The notes: a model not told the origin generated them from the sequence alone. A stretch of 5,100 nucleotides of DNA from Bacteroidota bacterium (GCA_021790055.1 JAJYIL010000278.1:1-5100); one strand, 5' to 3'; positions 1 through 5,100 are shown, numbered from the stretch's first letter. Translations and numbers: made by a program.

Positions 1-20
1 CTCGTCCCAATCGGGACGAG
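1..20 (-). terminator. Perfect hairpin downstream of the hypothetical gene, possible terminator
   Basis: An 8-bp perfect GC-rich stem (ctcgtccc / gggacgag) closes a 4-nt loop, 30 nt past the stop codon of the minus-strand gene at 51-782. This position fits a transcription terminator for that gene. No T-tract can be checked because the sequence downstream on the minus strand lies outside the window; on the plus strand the hairpin is followed by gaaag, so it is not a plus-strand terminator of the usual kind. The stem may extend well beyond what is visible (see findings). Confidence 0.55.
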
Positions 21-50
21 GAAAGTATCGAGATGACCGGAAGTAACCTT

Positions 51-782
51 TCACTCTGCCGGCGGTGCAGGCGGATTTTCCGGCGGTGCAGCATTTCCTC
101 CGCCGTTGCCGCCCTTACTATCTATAGTAAACAGCTTCTTCATTGCCGGGTCGTTCTTAAATATTTTCTTGCCTGCATCACTAACATCTTTACCTGCAAG
201 GTAGAGATCATTGTAAGTCTCTATGCGCTCTTCCGTAGATACGCTGCGCTTGTCTTTTGTGCTCTCCTGTGTGGTATTGGAGTTTAATAGCCTGTTGTAT
301 AAAGTATCCGATAATTCAAGTTTGGCGGCAGGGTATTTTTTCGAAGTAAGCTCGGCTTGATACTTTTTACTTGTAGCAGAAAATTCCCCCATAAAGCGTA
401 TCATCTCCGGCTGGTTGTGCCTAATAGAAGCTGATCGGTTATATCCGAATTCATCATGTACAGCCTGATTTCCCGGAAAGGCTTTATTGACGAATCGTTC
501 GGTATACATTATGTGATCAAAGCATTCATCCATATCGCTGTTTACATTAGCGGTTGTCCCTTTCTGTGATGCTTTAACCGTGTTGTCGGATGGAATAGCT
601 TCCGCCTTCTGCAGCTTTGCCGCGAATTCTTCTTCAAAAGGGTCGTCAAAGTTAGGATCATACTCCACAAACTTTGCCTTGTTTTCGCTGAACGCCTTCT
701 TTATGCCTCTCATTATCTCTAAAAGCCTGGCGTCGCTAAAATGAAACAATCTAACTATTGCGTTTTTTATTATATTTCCCAT
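51..782 (-). CDS. Hypothetical protein, 243 aa, with Gly/Pro-rich C-terminal tail
   Basis: I do not recognise the function. The ATG at 780-782 is preceded by a clear AGGAG (788-792) five bases upstream, which decides the start. There is no signal peptide and no membrane segment; the protein looks soluble. Residues 1-60 are predicted helical, with an acidic stretch near 40-53 (YDPNFDDPFEEEF). Residues 85-165 contain several aromatic and charged helical segments and one Cys (C87). Residues 183-220 end in a basic segment (KKIFKNDPAMKKLFTI). Residues 224-243 form a low-complexity tail, GGNGGG then PPENPPAPPAE, that looks like a flexible or surface-exposed end. The overall look (helical body, Pro-rich end) resembles uncharacterised proteins of Bacteroidetes and relatives, from memory only. 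It is a single open frame without interruptions and its stop is followed by a hairpin. It is separated from the AraC-type gene by the repeat region, so it is probably transcribed on its own. Confidence 0.82.
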   Translation of the reverse strand: MGNIIKNAIVRLFHFSDARLLEIMRGIKKAFSENKAKFVEYDPNFDDPFEEEFAAKLQKAEAIPSDNTVKASQKGTTANVNSDMDECFDHIMYTERFVNKAFPGNQAVHDEFGYNRSASIRHNQPEMIRFMGEFSATSKKYQAELTSKKYPAAKLELSDTLYNRLLNSNTTQESTKDKRSVSTEERIETYNDLYLAGKDVSDAGKKIFKNDPAMKKLFTIDSKGGNGGGNAAPPENPPAPPAE

Positions 783-787
783 ATTTA

Positions 788-792
788 CTCCT
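788..792 (-). promoter_or_regulatory. Ribosome binding site of the hypothetical gene
   Basis: AGGAG on the minus strand, 5 nt before the ATG at 780-782. It is one of only two strong Shine-Dalgarno sequences in the window and fixes the start of the 243-aa protein. Confidence 0.8.
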
Positions 793-796
793 ATGG

Positions 797-825
797 TTTT
801 AAAAATAAATGTTAGAAATTGTCAA
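797..825 (-). promoter_or_regulatory. Candidate promoter for the hypothetical gene
   Basis: On the minus strand a perfect TTGACA (820-825) lies in an AT-rich stretch between the repeat array and the gene. A Bacteroidetes-like TAnnTTT-type element (TATTTTTA, 800-807) or a poor sigma-70 -10 (TTAAAA, 797-802, 17-nt spacing) follows. Either would start transcription almost at the ribosome binding site at 788-792, which leaves nearly no leader. The -35 match is striking, the -10 is weak, so this is a tentative call. Confidence 0.3.
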
Positions 826-1313
826 TATTTTTCGCAAAATTCCTCAAATTGTTCATTAATCACACATGATTCTTCGAGGATATCAGACAGAACTTCGTAG
901 ATATTCGACGGGACTTCGAAGATGTTAGACGGAACTTCGAAGAAGTTAGACAGCAGTTCGAAGATGTCTGCCAGTATTTCGAAGGTACCCGACAGGACTT
1001 CACAGAAATTCAACAGCAGTTCGAAGATACCAGACGGCAGTTCGATGATACTCGACAAGACTTCGAAGATTCTCGACAGCAGTTCGATGAAGTTCGCCGG
1101 AAGTTCGAAGATATTAATCTTTACTTCGAGAATATTACTCTGTACTTCGATGATATTAATCTATACCTCAAAGACATCAGCCTGCATTTCAACGGCAGCC
1201 GTTATTATTCCGGTAATATTATCGGCTGCCTTAAGGGCGCTTGCTGCAATTGCGGCGAGGTTTGCAAAAAATATTTTTCCAGTAAATAAAAGAACTGTAA
1301 GAAAAATAATTTT
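825..1313 (-). pseudogene. Probable decayed gene for a heptad-repeat protein
   Basis: Reading the minus strand in the frame that ends at the TGA at 822-824 gives about 163 codons of protein-like sequence, interrupted once. It begins with a hydrophobic, signal-like stretch (KIIFLTVLLFTGKIFFA), passes into an Ala-rich amphipathic segment (LAAIAASALKAADNITGII, 1212-1262 region), then into heptads with consensus IFEVLSN. Ile/Phe at position a and Val/Leu at position d continue the register of the upstream Ala-rich part, as in a coiled coil or amphipathic helix, though Pro in several units is unfavourable for a long helix. The defects are a TAG at 1161-1163, where neighbouring units have CAG or AAG, and no ATG, GTG or TTG after the in-frame TAA at 1314-1316. 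A remnant open frame from the TTG at 1056-1058 has no ribosome binding site. The plus strand can also be read as heptads (consensus FEDVRQQ), so the strand call is uncertain and the whole may be non-coding repeat DNA. Confidence 0.35.
831..1208. repeat. 21-bp tandem repeat array, 18 units
   Basis: Units start at 831, 852, 873 and every 21 bp to 1188, with no insertion or deletion breaking the register. The consensus is TTCGAAGATRTYCGACAGMAC read on the plus strand (21 nt written with ambiguity codes). Seven units carry the perfect palindrome TTCGAA (915, 936, 957, 978, 1020, 1062, 1104). The central units (873-1103) are the most alike; units 831, 852, 1167 and 1188 are degenerate edges, and units 1104, 1125 and 1146 form a subfamily ending in a TAC triplet. 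Lack of frame-breaking indels suggests the array has been, or is, translated; 21 bp is also two helical turns. Confidence 0.93.
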
Positions 1314-1355
1314 TTACAGAATAGTGACCAAATCAAAATGTGAACATCTGCTTTT

Positions 1356-1386
1356 ATGATGTAATTTTTTAAAAAGATGACATCAT
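1356..1386. other. Inverted repeat after the AraC-type gene
   Basis: ATGATGT (1356-1362) and ACATCAT (1380-1386) are perfect 7-bp arms. The inside, a T-run followed by an A-run, can pair further with one A/G mismatch and one G-U pair, which gives a long AT-rich stem. It lies 17 nt past the stop codon of the minus-strand gene at 1404-1838, where a terminator would be expected. Neither strand has a T-tract directly after the stem, so it is not a textbook intrinsic terminator. Confidence 0.4.
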
Positions 1387-1403
1387 TAGGATTGCAATCA
1401 TTG

Positions 1404-1838
1404 CTATCTTTTCCATAGCTTGTCGAATAGGTACTGTGGACTGAAGCTGTCAAGCAGACGTCTGACTTCACATGTGCATACATTAAGCTCTATTCGAATG
1501 TCCCGCATTAAATTTGTCCGTTCTGAATAATAAAGTACCTCTGCCACTTGGTTATCATCCAGTTTATTTTCAGCAAATAATTTCAGGGCATAGTAAACGC
1601 GGAGAATTCTTTTAAGCCTGGTAAATGTTATATGGAATGAAGATGCACATATCTTCTGAAGCCTTCTGTTTGAAATGCAAAGCATGGCAGCCATTTCATA
1701 GCAGGCAATTCTTGAAGGAAAGTTCTTTAAGAGAATATCGACAATCATTGTTGTATGGTTGTTTCTGGAAAAGCAAAGCGGGAAAACATTTTTGATAAAT
1801 TCCAAAAGTAAACCATAAGCTAAATTGTAATGAGACAT
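1404..1838 (-). CDS. Small AraC-type helix-turn-helix protein, 144 aa
   Basis: Probable DNA-binding transcriptional regulator consisting almost only of an AraC/XylS-type domain. Residues about 34-130 follow the family layout: a first helix-turn-helix near 45-64 (YEMAAMLCISNRRLQKI), the linking helix with the usual basic-to-Leu pattern (TRLKRILRVYYALKLFAE, 73-90), then a second helix-turn-helix near 96-116 (NQVAEVLYYSERTNLMRDI). The second is degenerate: the usual Gly-Phe of the turn is Tyr-Tyr and the Pro before the last helix is missing. The first 33 residues are short and hydrophobic and contain no recognisable ligand-binding domain, unlike typical AraC proteins of around 250-300 residues. 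The ATG is set by a GGAGGG at 1845-1850, six bases upstream. The gene lies 124 bp downstream of phoU on the same strand and could be read through from the pst operon; no independent promoter is convincing. Target genes are unknown. Confidence 0.8.
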   Translation of the reverse strand: MSHYNLAYGLLLEFIKNVFPLCFSRNNHTTMIVDILLKNFPSRIACYEMAAMLCISNRRLQKICASSFHITFTRLKRILRVYYALKLFAENKLDDNQVAEVLYYSERTNLMRDIRIELNVCTCEVRRLLDSFSPQYLFDKLWKR

Positions 1839-1962
1839 AACATTCCCTCCGTTGTTATACCTTAATAAATTTTAACCCAAATGTTTCTGTATTCTTCTAA
1901 AAACAGCCCCTTAGAAAAAAAATCTTCCAATCTTTATCTGCAGCCCTCCATTTACATTAATT
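1839..1962. other. phoU to AraC-type gene spacer, nothing firm
   Basis: This AT-rich spacer of 124 bp contains the ribosome binding site of the downstream gene, a TATAAC on the minus strand (1854-1859) too close to that site to serve as a usual -10, a T-run on the minus strand (about 1914-1922) without a stable GC stem before it, and a weak 6-bp inverted repeat (1895-1900 with 1911-1916). No terminator or promoter is convincing, which leaves readthrough from phoU open. Confidence 0.45.
1845..1850 (-). promoter_or_regulatory. Ribosome binding site of the AraC-type gene
   Basis: GGAGGG on the minus strand, 6 nt before the ATG at 1836-1838. It is far stronger than the translation signals of the upstream pst genes, which suggests that the gene is translated efficiently and independently of phoU. 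Confidence 0.8.
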
Positions 1963-2643
1963 TTATTCCGGCAAATGAAAATCTTCTAATTTCTTTTTGT
2001 GAGTAACAATTTCATTTTCAAGCATGAAGATTACGTCTTCGGAAATGTTGGTTGCGTGGTCGGCAAGCCTTTCAATTTGTCTTGCAAGAACAATAAGATG
2101 CGCGCACGGTTCTGCTAAATCGGGATTGGCTTTTATTTTTTCAACAAGCTGATTAAAAATCTTTTTATTTAAATCGTCAACCACATCATCATTCACCCAG
2201 ATAGTTTTAGCAAGTGCATTATCCCGATTTATAAAAGCAGTGATTGCATCCTTGACCATAATGCGCGCAGACTTAGCCATCTCCGGTAAATCTGTTTGGG
2301 AAATAATATCTCTGAAGTTATCTGTTCTTTTTACCCGTTGTACAATATTAACGGCAATATCGCCGCAGCGCTCAAGCTGGCTGTCAATCTTTATTGCAGT
2401 AAGAATAAATCTGAGGTCGCTCGCAACCGGCTGGTACAGAGCTAAAAGATTTTCGCATTGAGCCATTACCAGGTTATCGTAAGCGTCAACTTCTCTGTCT
2501 CTTTGCTTAACGGATTTATAAAGCCTTGCGCCCTGGTCTTCCATATCTTTAAAGCTGCATTCTACCTGCTCATCAACAATGGACGCCATCTTGTTGATAG
2601 TAGTTTTCAGTTCTTCAAATTCTTTTTCAAAATGTCTTTCCAT
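1963..2643 (-). CDS. phoU: Phosphate signalling regulator PhoU
   Basis: Cytoplasmic, all-helical regulator of the phosphate transporter and of phosphate-starvation signalling; in model bacteria it works with PstSCAB and a PhoR-type sensor kinase and dampens phosphate uptake and Pho gene expression. The 226-residue length is typical. Two tandem PhoU three-helix domains are visible (about 1-115 and 116-226). Each carries the family's E/DxxxD metal-binding motifs: D49-D53 and E91-D95 (ERCGD) in the first, D152-D156 and E191-D195 (ERLADH) in the second. The ATG at 2641-2643 is preceded only by a weak AAGG (2648-2651), four bases away. It is the last recognisable gene of the pst cluster, 101 bp after pstB; that gap holds a direct repeat and a possible internal promoter. 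No PhoR or PhoB gene is in the window, so its signalling partner is not known here. Confidence 0.97.
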   Translation of the reverse strand: MERHFEKEFEELKTTINKMASIVDEQVECSFKDMEDQGARLYKSVKQRDREVDAYDNLVMAQCENLLALYQPVASDLRFILTAIKIDSQLERCGDIAVNIVQRVKRTDNFRDIISQTDLPEMAKSARIMVKDAITAFINRDNALAKTIWVNDDVVDDLNKKIFNQLVEKIKANPDLAEPCAHLIVLARQIERLADHATNISEDVIFMLENEIVTHKKKLEDFHLPE

Positions 2644-2679
2644 TTTGCCTTACCGTTTTTAATGTTATTATTTACACAT

Positions 2680-2702
2680 AGCGCATAGAGAAAAGCGCAT
2701 AG
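2680..2702. repeat. 9-bp direct repeat in the pstB-phoU gap
   Basis: AGCGCATAG occurs twice (2680-2688 and 2694-2702), with starts 14 bp apart, inside an otherwise AT-rich 101-bp spacer. On the coding strand it reads CTATGCGCT twice, upstream of phoU. Direct repeats of this size can be binding sites for a dimeric response regulator, but the sequence and the 14-bp pitch do not match the enterobacterial Pho box (11-bp pitch). Function is not established. Confidence 0.6.
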
Positions 2703-2712
2703 CGACAATCTT

Positions 2713-2740
2713 ATAATTTTGCATTCTTGAAATAATACAA
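2713..2740 (-). promoter_or_regulatory. Weak candidate internal promoter for phoU
   Basis: On the minus strand TTGTAT is followed after 19 nt by TATAAG, a five-of-six match to the sigma-70 -10 box, in the spacer upstream of phoU. The predicted start would lie just before the direct repeat at 2680-2702, which would then sit in the leader. The spacing is long, and AT-rich spacers produce such matches by chance. Confidence 0.22.
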
Positions 2741-2744
2741 TTTC

Positions 2745-3554
2745 TCAACCGAACCTGCCTGTAATATAATCTTCAGTTTGTTTTTTTGCAGGGGAAGTAA
2801 ACATTTTTTTCGTATCGGCATACTCTATTAACTCGCCCATATAAAAGAAAGCGGTATAGTCGCTTACTCTTGCAGCCTGCTGCATATTATGAGTAACAAT
2901 AATAATTGTATAATCCTTTTTCAATTCAAAAATAAGCTCTTCTATTTTTGCCGTAGAAATCGGATCGAGTGCGCTTGCCGGTTCATCCATTAAAATTACT
3001 TCCGGATTTATGGCAATTGTTCTTGCAATGCATAAACGCTGCTGCTGCCCTCCGGAAAGATTAGCACCGGATTTATTCATCATATCTTTCACCTCATCCC
3101 AAAGCGCTGCCTGCTTAAGAGTCTTCTCAACAATTTCCTTAAGTGCCTTGCGATTCCTAAATCCGTTCAGCTTTAATCCGGCAACTACATTATTGAAGAC
3201 AGACATTGTGGGGAACGGATTGGGCTTTTGGAAAACCATCCCTATTTTTCTTCTAAGAAAAACCGGATCTATCTTCATTACATCTTCGCCGTCAAAAATA
3301 ATTTTTCCTGTAATAGTTCCTCTCGCTACTTCGTGCATGCGGTTAATGCTTCTAAGGAAAGTAGACTTGCCGCAGCCGGAAGGTCCGATTATCGCAATTA
3401 CTTTCTTTTCAGAAATATCTATCGAAATATTTTTTAATACCTGTGTCTTCCCAAAAAATGCAGAAAGGTTCTGTATAGAAATTTTTACATTATCTTGGTT
3501 CATAGGAATGTTTTTTGGGATACTCTCTGTCTTTACTTGTTCAACAATTTCCAT
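2745..3554 (-). CDS. pstB: Phosphate ABC transporter ATP-binding protein PstB
   Basis: Cytoplasmic ATPase that powers phosphate import through the PstC-PstA channel (ATP + external phosphate to ADP + phosphate + internal phosphate). All ABC motifs are present: Walker A GPSGCGKST (57-65), Q-loop in VFQKPNPFP (Q109), signature LSGGQQQR (166-173), Walker B VILMDEP (186-192, catalytic E191), D-loop SALD (194-197) and switch H222 (VTHNMQQAARV). The end EDYITGRFG is typical of PstB. At 269 residues it is slightly long: the chosen ATG at 3552-3554 directly follows the pstA stop codon, while an internal Met18 (3501-3503) would give 252 residues, closer to the usual size. Neither start has a Shine-Dalgarno sequence, so translation may be coupled to termination of pstA; I keep the upstream start for that reason. 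Frame is intact, no unusual substitutions. Confidence 0.97.
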   Translation of the reverse strand: MEIVEQVKTESIPKNIPMNQDNVKISIQNLSAFFGKTQVLKNISIDISEKKVIAIIGPSGCGKSTFLRSINRMHEVARGTITGKIIFDGEDVMKIDPVFLRRKIGMVFQKPNPFPTMSVFNNVVAGLKLNGFRNRKALKEIVEKTLKQAALWDEVKDMMNKSGANLSGGQQQRLCIARTIAINPEVILMDEPASALDPISTAKIEELIFELKKDYTIIIVTHNMQQAARVSDYTAFFYMGELIEYADTKKMFTSPAKKQTEDYITGRFG

Positions 3555-4424
3555 TTAATTAGTTGTCTTATATTTTGATCTGGTAATGATTCTAAAAATT
3601 AAACTCAAAAGTGAAATAAGAATAATAAGCACTAAAGCAGCAGTCCATGCCTGGTCGTTCCAATCTTTATACGGCGATGATGCGTAAGTATAAATGTAAA
3701 CCGTAAGCGAGGCTATCGGCTGGAAAATATTTGTAGACCAAAACCTGTTATCCAGCGCCGTAAATAAAAGAGGAGCCGTCTCACCCGCGGCTCTCGAAAG
3801 TCCTAATAAAATTCCGGTTGCAATACCTTTCCATGCAGTCTTAAGAACAATCATTAAAGTTGTCTTCCACTTAGGAATACCGAGAGCTAGCCCGGCTTCC
3901 CTGTAAGAGTGCGGAACAAGCTTTATCATTTCCTCGGTTGTTCGTGTTATTGTCGGAATCATCAAGATTGCCAATGCAACTCCGCCCGCTAATGCTGAGA
4001 AGTGCTTCATCGGAAGAACAACTAAAGTATAAGCAACAACCCCAACTACTATAGACGGAACTCCGCTCATTACGTCTGTAAGAAACCTAACTACATAGCC
4101 GAACTTATTGTGACCGAATTCCGATAAATAAGTCCCGGTAAAAACTCCAACCGGAATTCCAATTCCGCCGCCGATTGCAATTAAAATTAAAGTGCCGAAG
4201 ATTGCATTAACCATCCCGCCGCCGGCTTCGCCAACCGGTGTTGGAAGCTTTGTAAAAAAATCTACGTTTAAATGCGCTATTCCTTTGGAGATTGTATAAT
4301 AGAAAATGAAAATCAGCGGTGCAAGCGTTACAAGCGCAGCCAGCAAGGAAAACGACAACATTACAAAGTTGGTTGTCTTCCTTCTATAAAAAGTAAATTT
4401 TTTTACATTGGACTTAATTTCCAT
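3555..4424 (-). CDS. pstA: Phosphate ABC transporter permease PstA
   Basis: Inner-membrane subunit that forms the phosphate channel with PstC and docks on PstB. The 289-residue length and about six hydrophobic segments fit the family (segments near 20-44, 73-100, 113-138, 144-160, 195-212 and 262-282). The cytoplasmic EAA loop that contacts the ATPase is clear at 175-194 (REAGLALGIPKW), followed by the PstA hallmark SRAAGETAPLLFTA (210-223). The MSGVPSIVVG segment (119-128) is the PstA version of a motif shared with PstC. Its ATG (4422-4424) lies inside the end of pstC, a 22-bp overlap in a different frame; only loose purine-rich sequence (GGAACGGAA) precedes it. Its stop abuts the pstB start. 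This packing implies one transcript and translational coupling. Confidence 0.97.
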   Translation of the reverse strand: MEIKSNVKKFTFYRRKTTNFVMLSFSLLAALVTLAPLIFIFYYTISKGIAHLNVDFFTKLPTPVGEAGGGMVNAIFGTLILIAIGGGIGIPVGVFTGTYLSEFGHNKFGYVVRFLTDVMSGVPSIVVGVVAYTLVVLPMKHFSALAGGVALAILMIPTITRTTEEMIKLVPHSYREAGLALGIPKWKTTLMIVLKTAWKGIATGILLGLSRAAGETAPLLFTALDNRFWSTNIFQPIASLTVYIYTYASSPYKDWNDQAWTAALVLIILISLLSLIFRIITRSKYKTTN

Positions 4425-5100
4425 TTCCGTTCCGTACTCCAGACAAGCATACGCGCAAAGATATTAATTATAATTGTAATCACGAACAGTACAAGTGCAA
4501 GCTCTATCAAAGAATTTAAATATAAATCGGAAGTTGCTTCGGTAAATTCATTGGCAATTAGGCTTGCCATCGTGTATCCGGGATCTAAAAGTGATGCCGA
4601 AATTTGCGGACGGTTTCCTATTACCATAGTTACTGCCATCGTTTCTCCAATCGCCCTTCCAAGCCCTAAAATTATAGCTCCCAATAAACCCGACTTAGCA
4701 TAACTTAAAACTATTTTAGTTACTTCCCATTTAGTAGCCCCCAGCGCATACGCCGCTTCGCGCTGTGAATTGGGAACAGATTTTAAAATGTCTCTTGAGA
4801 TAGAAGAAATTATAGGAAGTACCATTATCGAAAGTATTATTGCCGCTGCAAGCATACCAAATCCGTAAGGCGCTCCCTGGAAAAAAGGAGAGTTTGGAAA
4901 TTCATTTTGAAGAAAAGGTTCTATATAATCCCGTAACCACGGCACCAAAACAAAAATTCCCCAAAGCCCGTAAATAACGCTTGGAATTCCAGCCAGCAGT
5001 TCAGTTAAAAAAGAAAGCGGTTTTTCTAGCCAGGTAGGTGCAAGCTCGGATAGAAAAACAGCAACACCAAGCCCGAGCGGGACTGCAATAATAAGCCCAA
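4403..5100 (-). CDS. pstC: Phosphate ABC transporter permease PstC, 5' end outside window
   Basis: Second inner-membrane channel subunit of the phosphate importer. The open frame continues through the right edge; 231 residues and the stop are visible, so perhaps 60-90 N-terminal residues are missing. A TTG codon at 4946-4948 is in mid-frame and is not the start: the codons before it encode the conserved PstC stretch IPSVIYGLWGIFVLVPW, and further upstream VPLGLGVAVFLSELAP. Next come a periplasmic segment (LRDYIEPFLQNEFPNSPFF), a membrane helix (GMLAAAIILSIMVLPII), the EAA loop (QREAAYALGATKWEV) and the PstC hallmark GRAIGETMAVTMVIGNRPQI. A last membrane segment (LIELALVLFVITIIINIFA) ends the protein, which overlaps pstA by 22 bp. 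The missing upstream part probably adjoins pstS, the phosphate-binding protein gene, but this cannot be seen. Confidence 0.97.
   Translation of the reverse strand, partial: GLIIAVPLGLGVAVFLSELAPTWLEKPLSFLTELLAGIPSVIYGLWGIFVLVPWLRDYIEPFLQNEFPNSPFFQGAPYGFGMLAAAIILSIMVLPIISSISRDILKSVPNSQREAAYALGATKWEVTKIVLSYAKSGLLGAIILGLGRAIGETMAVTMVIGNRPQISASLLDPGYTMASLIANEFTEATSDLYLNSLIELALVLFVITIIINIFARMLVWSTERKWKLSPM

Noticed and set aside
831..1208. CRISPR array
   Set aside because: Units are contiguous 21-bp repeats without unique spacers, and there are no cas genes in the window.
870..1289. Plus-strand frame with FEDVRQQ heptads
   Set aside because: It looks coiled-coil-like within the array, but has a TGA at 867-869 before the best units, no ATG, GTG or TTG start after it, and a Cys-rich, non-protein-like end (complement of Ala codons). 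Kept only as an alternative in the findings.
922..1359. Plus-strand open frame of 145 codons through the repeat array and beyond
   Set aside because: It is open mainly because the 21-bp units lack stops in this frame. It has an ATG inside a repeat unit, no ribosome binding site, and Ser/Lys-rich units without conserved hydrophobic spacing.
1205..1483. Minus-strand open frame of 92 codons overlapping the AraC-type gene end
   Set aside because: It overlaps the end of a well-supported gene in another frame, has no ribosome binding site and an ordinary AT-rich spacer composition.
1854..1875. Promoter (TATAAC with TTTGGG upstream) for the AraC-type gene
   Set aside because: The spacing is short (about 15-16 nt) and the start point would fall within the ribosome binding site.
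1895..1922. Terminator between phoU and the AraC-type gene
   Set aside because: The only inverted repeat (ttctaa / ttagaa) is short and AT-rich, and the T-run on the minus strand lies before rather than after it.
2680..2702. Classical Pho box
   Set aside because: The repeat sequence and 14-bp pitch differ from the 11-bp-pitch CTGTCAT-type box.
3010..3558. Plus-strand open frame of 182 codons antisense to pstB
   Set aside because: Shadow of pstB; the opposite strand carries all ABC ATPase motifs.

Overview
The window holds the downstream end of a high-affinity phosphate transport operon, all on the minus strand, followed by a more variable, largely uncharacterised region. In transcription order (right to left) it reads: pstC (5' end outside the window), pstA, pstB, phoU, a small AraC-type helix-turn-helix gene, a 21-bp tandem repeat array that seems to lie in a decayed gene, and a hypothetical protein gene ending near a hairpin at the left edge. 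No strong gene was found on the plus strand.

Region 1963-5100 is the conserved part. PstC and PstA are the two membrane subunits of the phosphate ABC importer, PstB is its ATPase, and PhoU is the regulator that links the transporter to phosphate-responsive signalling. The spacing is tight (pstC/pstA overlap by 22 bp, pstA stop abuts the pstB start), so these three are surely co-transcribed and probably translationally coupled. phoU follows after 101 bp that carry a 9-bp direct repeat. The phosphate-binding protein PstS is not visible and may lie upstream of pstC.

Region 1404-1838 encodes a 144-residue protein that is essentially only an AraC-type DNA-binding domain. It has a good ribosome binding site. 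It could be a tail of the phosphate operon or an independent gene.

Region 783-1403 has no intact gene. It contains 18 head-to-tail 21-bp units (831-1208) in perfect register. Because 21 bp is seven codons, the array reads as heptad repeats on either strand. The minus reading extends the heptad hydrophobic pattern into an Ala-rich, signal-like segment outside the array, but it has an internal TAG and no usual start codon, so a decayed gene is my preferred, not proven, reading.

Region 51-782 encodes an unrecognised, mostly hydrophilic protein of 243 residues with a Gly/Pro-rich tail, followed by a hairpin at 1-20 that is probably half of a larger inverted repeat cut by the window edge.

Organism: AT-rich bacterial DNA with dense AT-ending codons, weak or absent Shine-Dalgarno sites in the pst genes and an intergenic hairpin that resembles, from memory, those common in the Bacteroidetes/Chlorobi/Ignavibacteria group. 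I suggest that group with low to moderate confidence; no marker gene in the window proves it.
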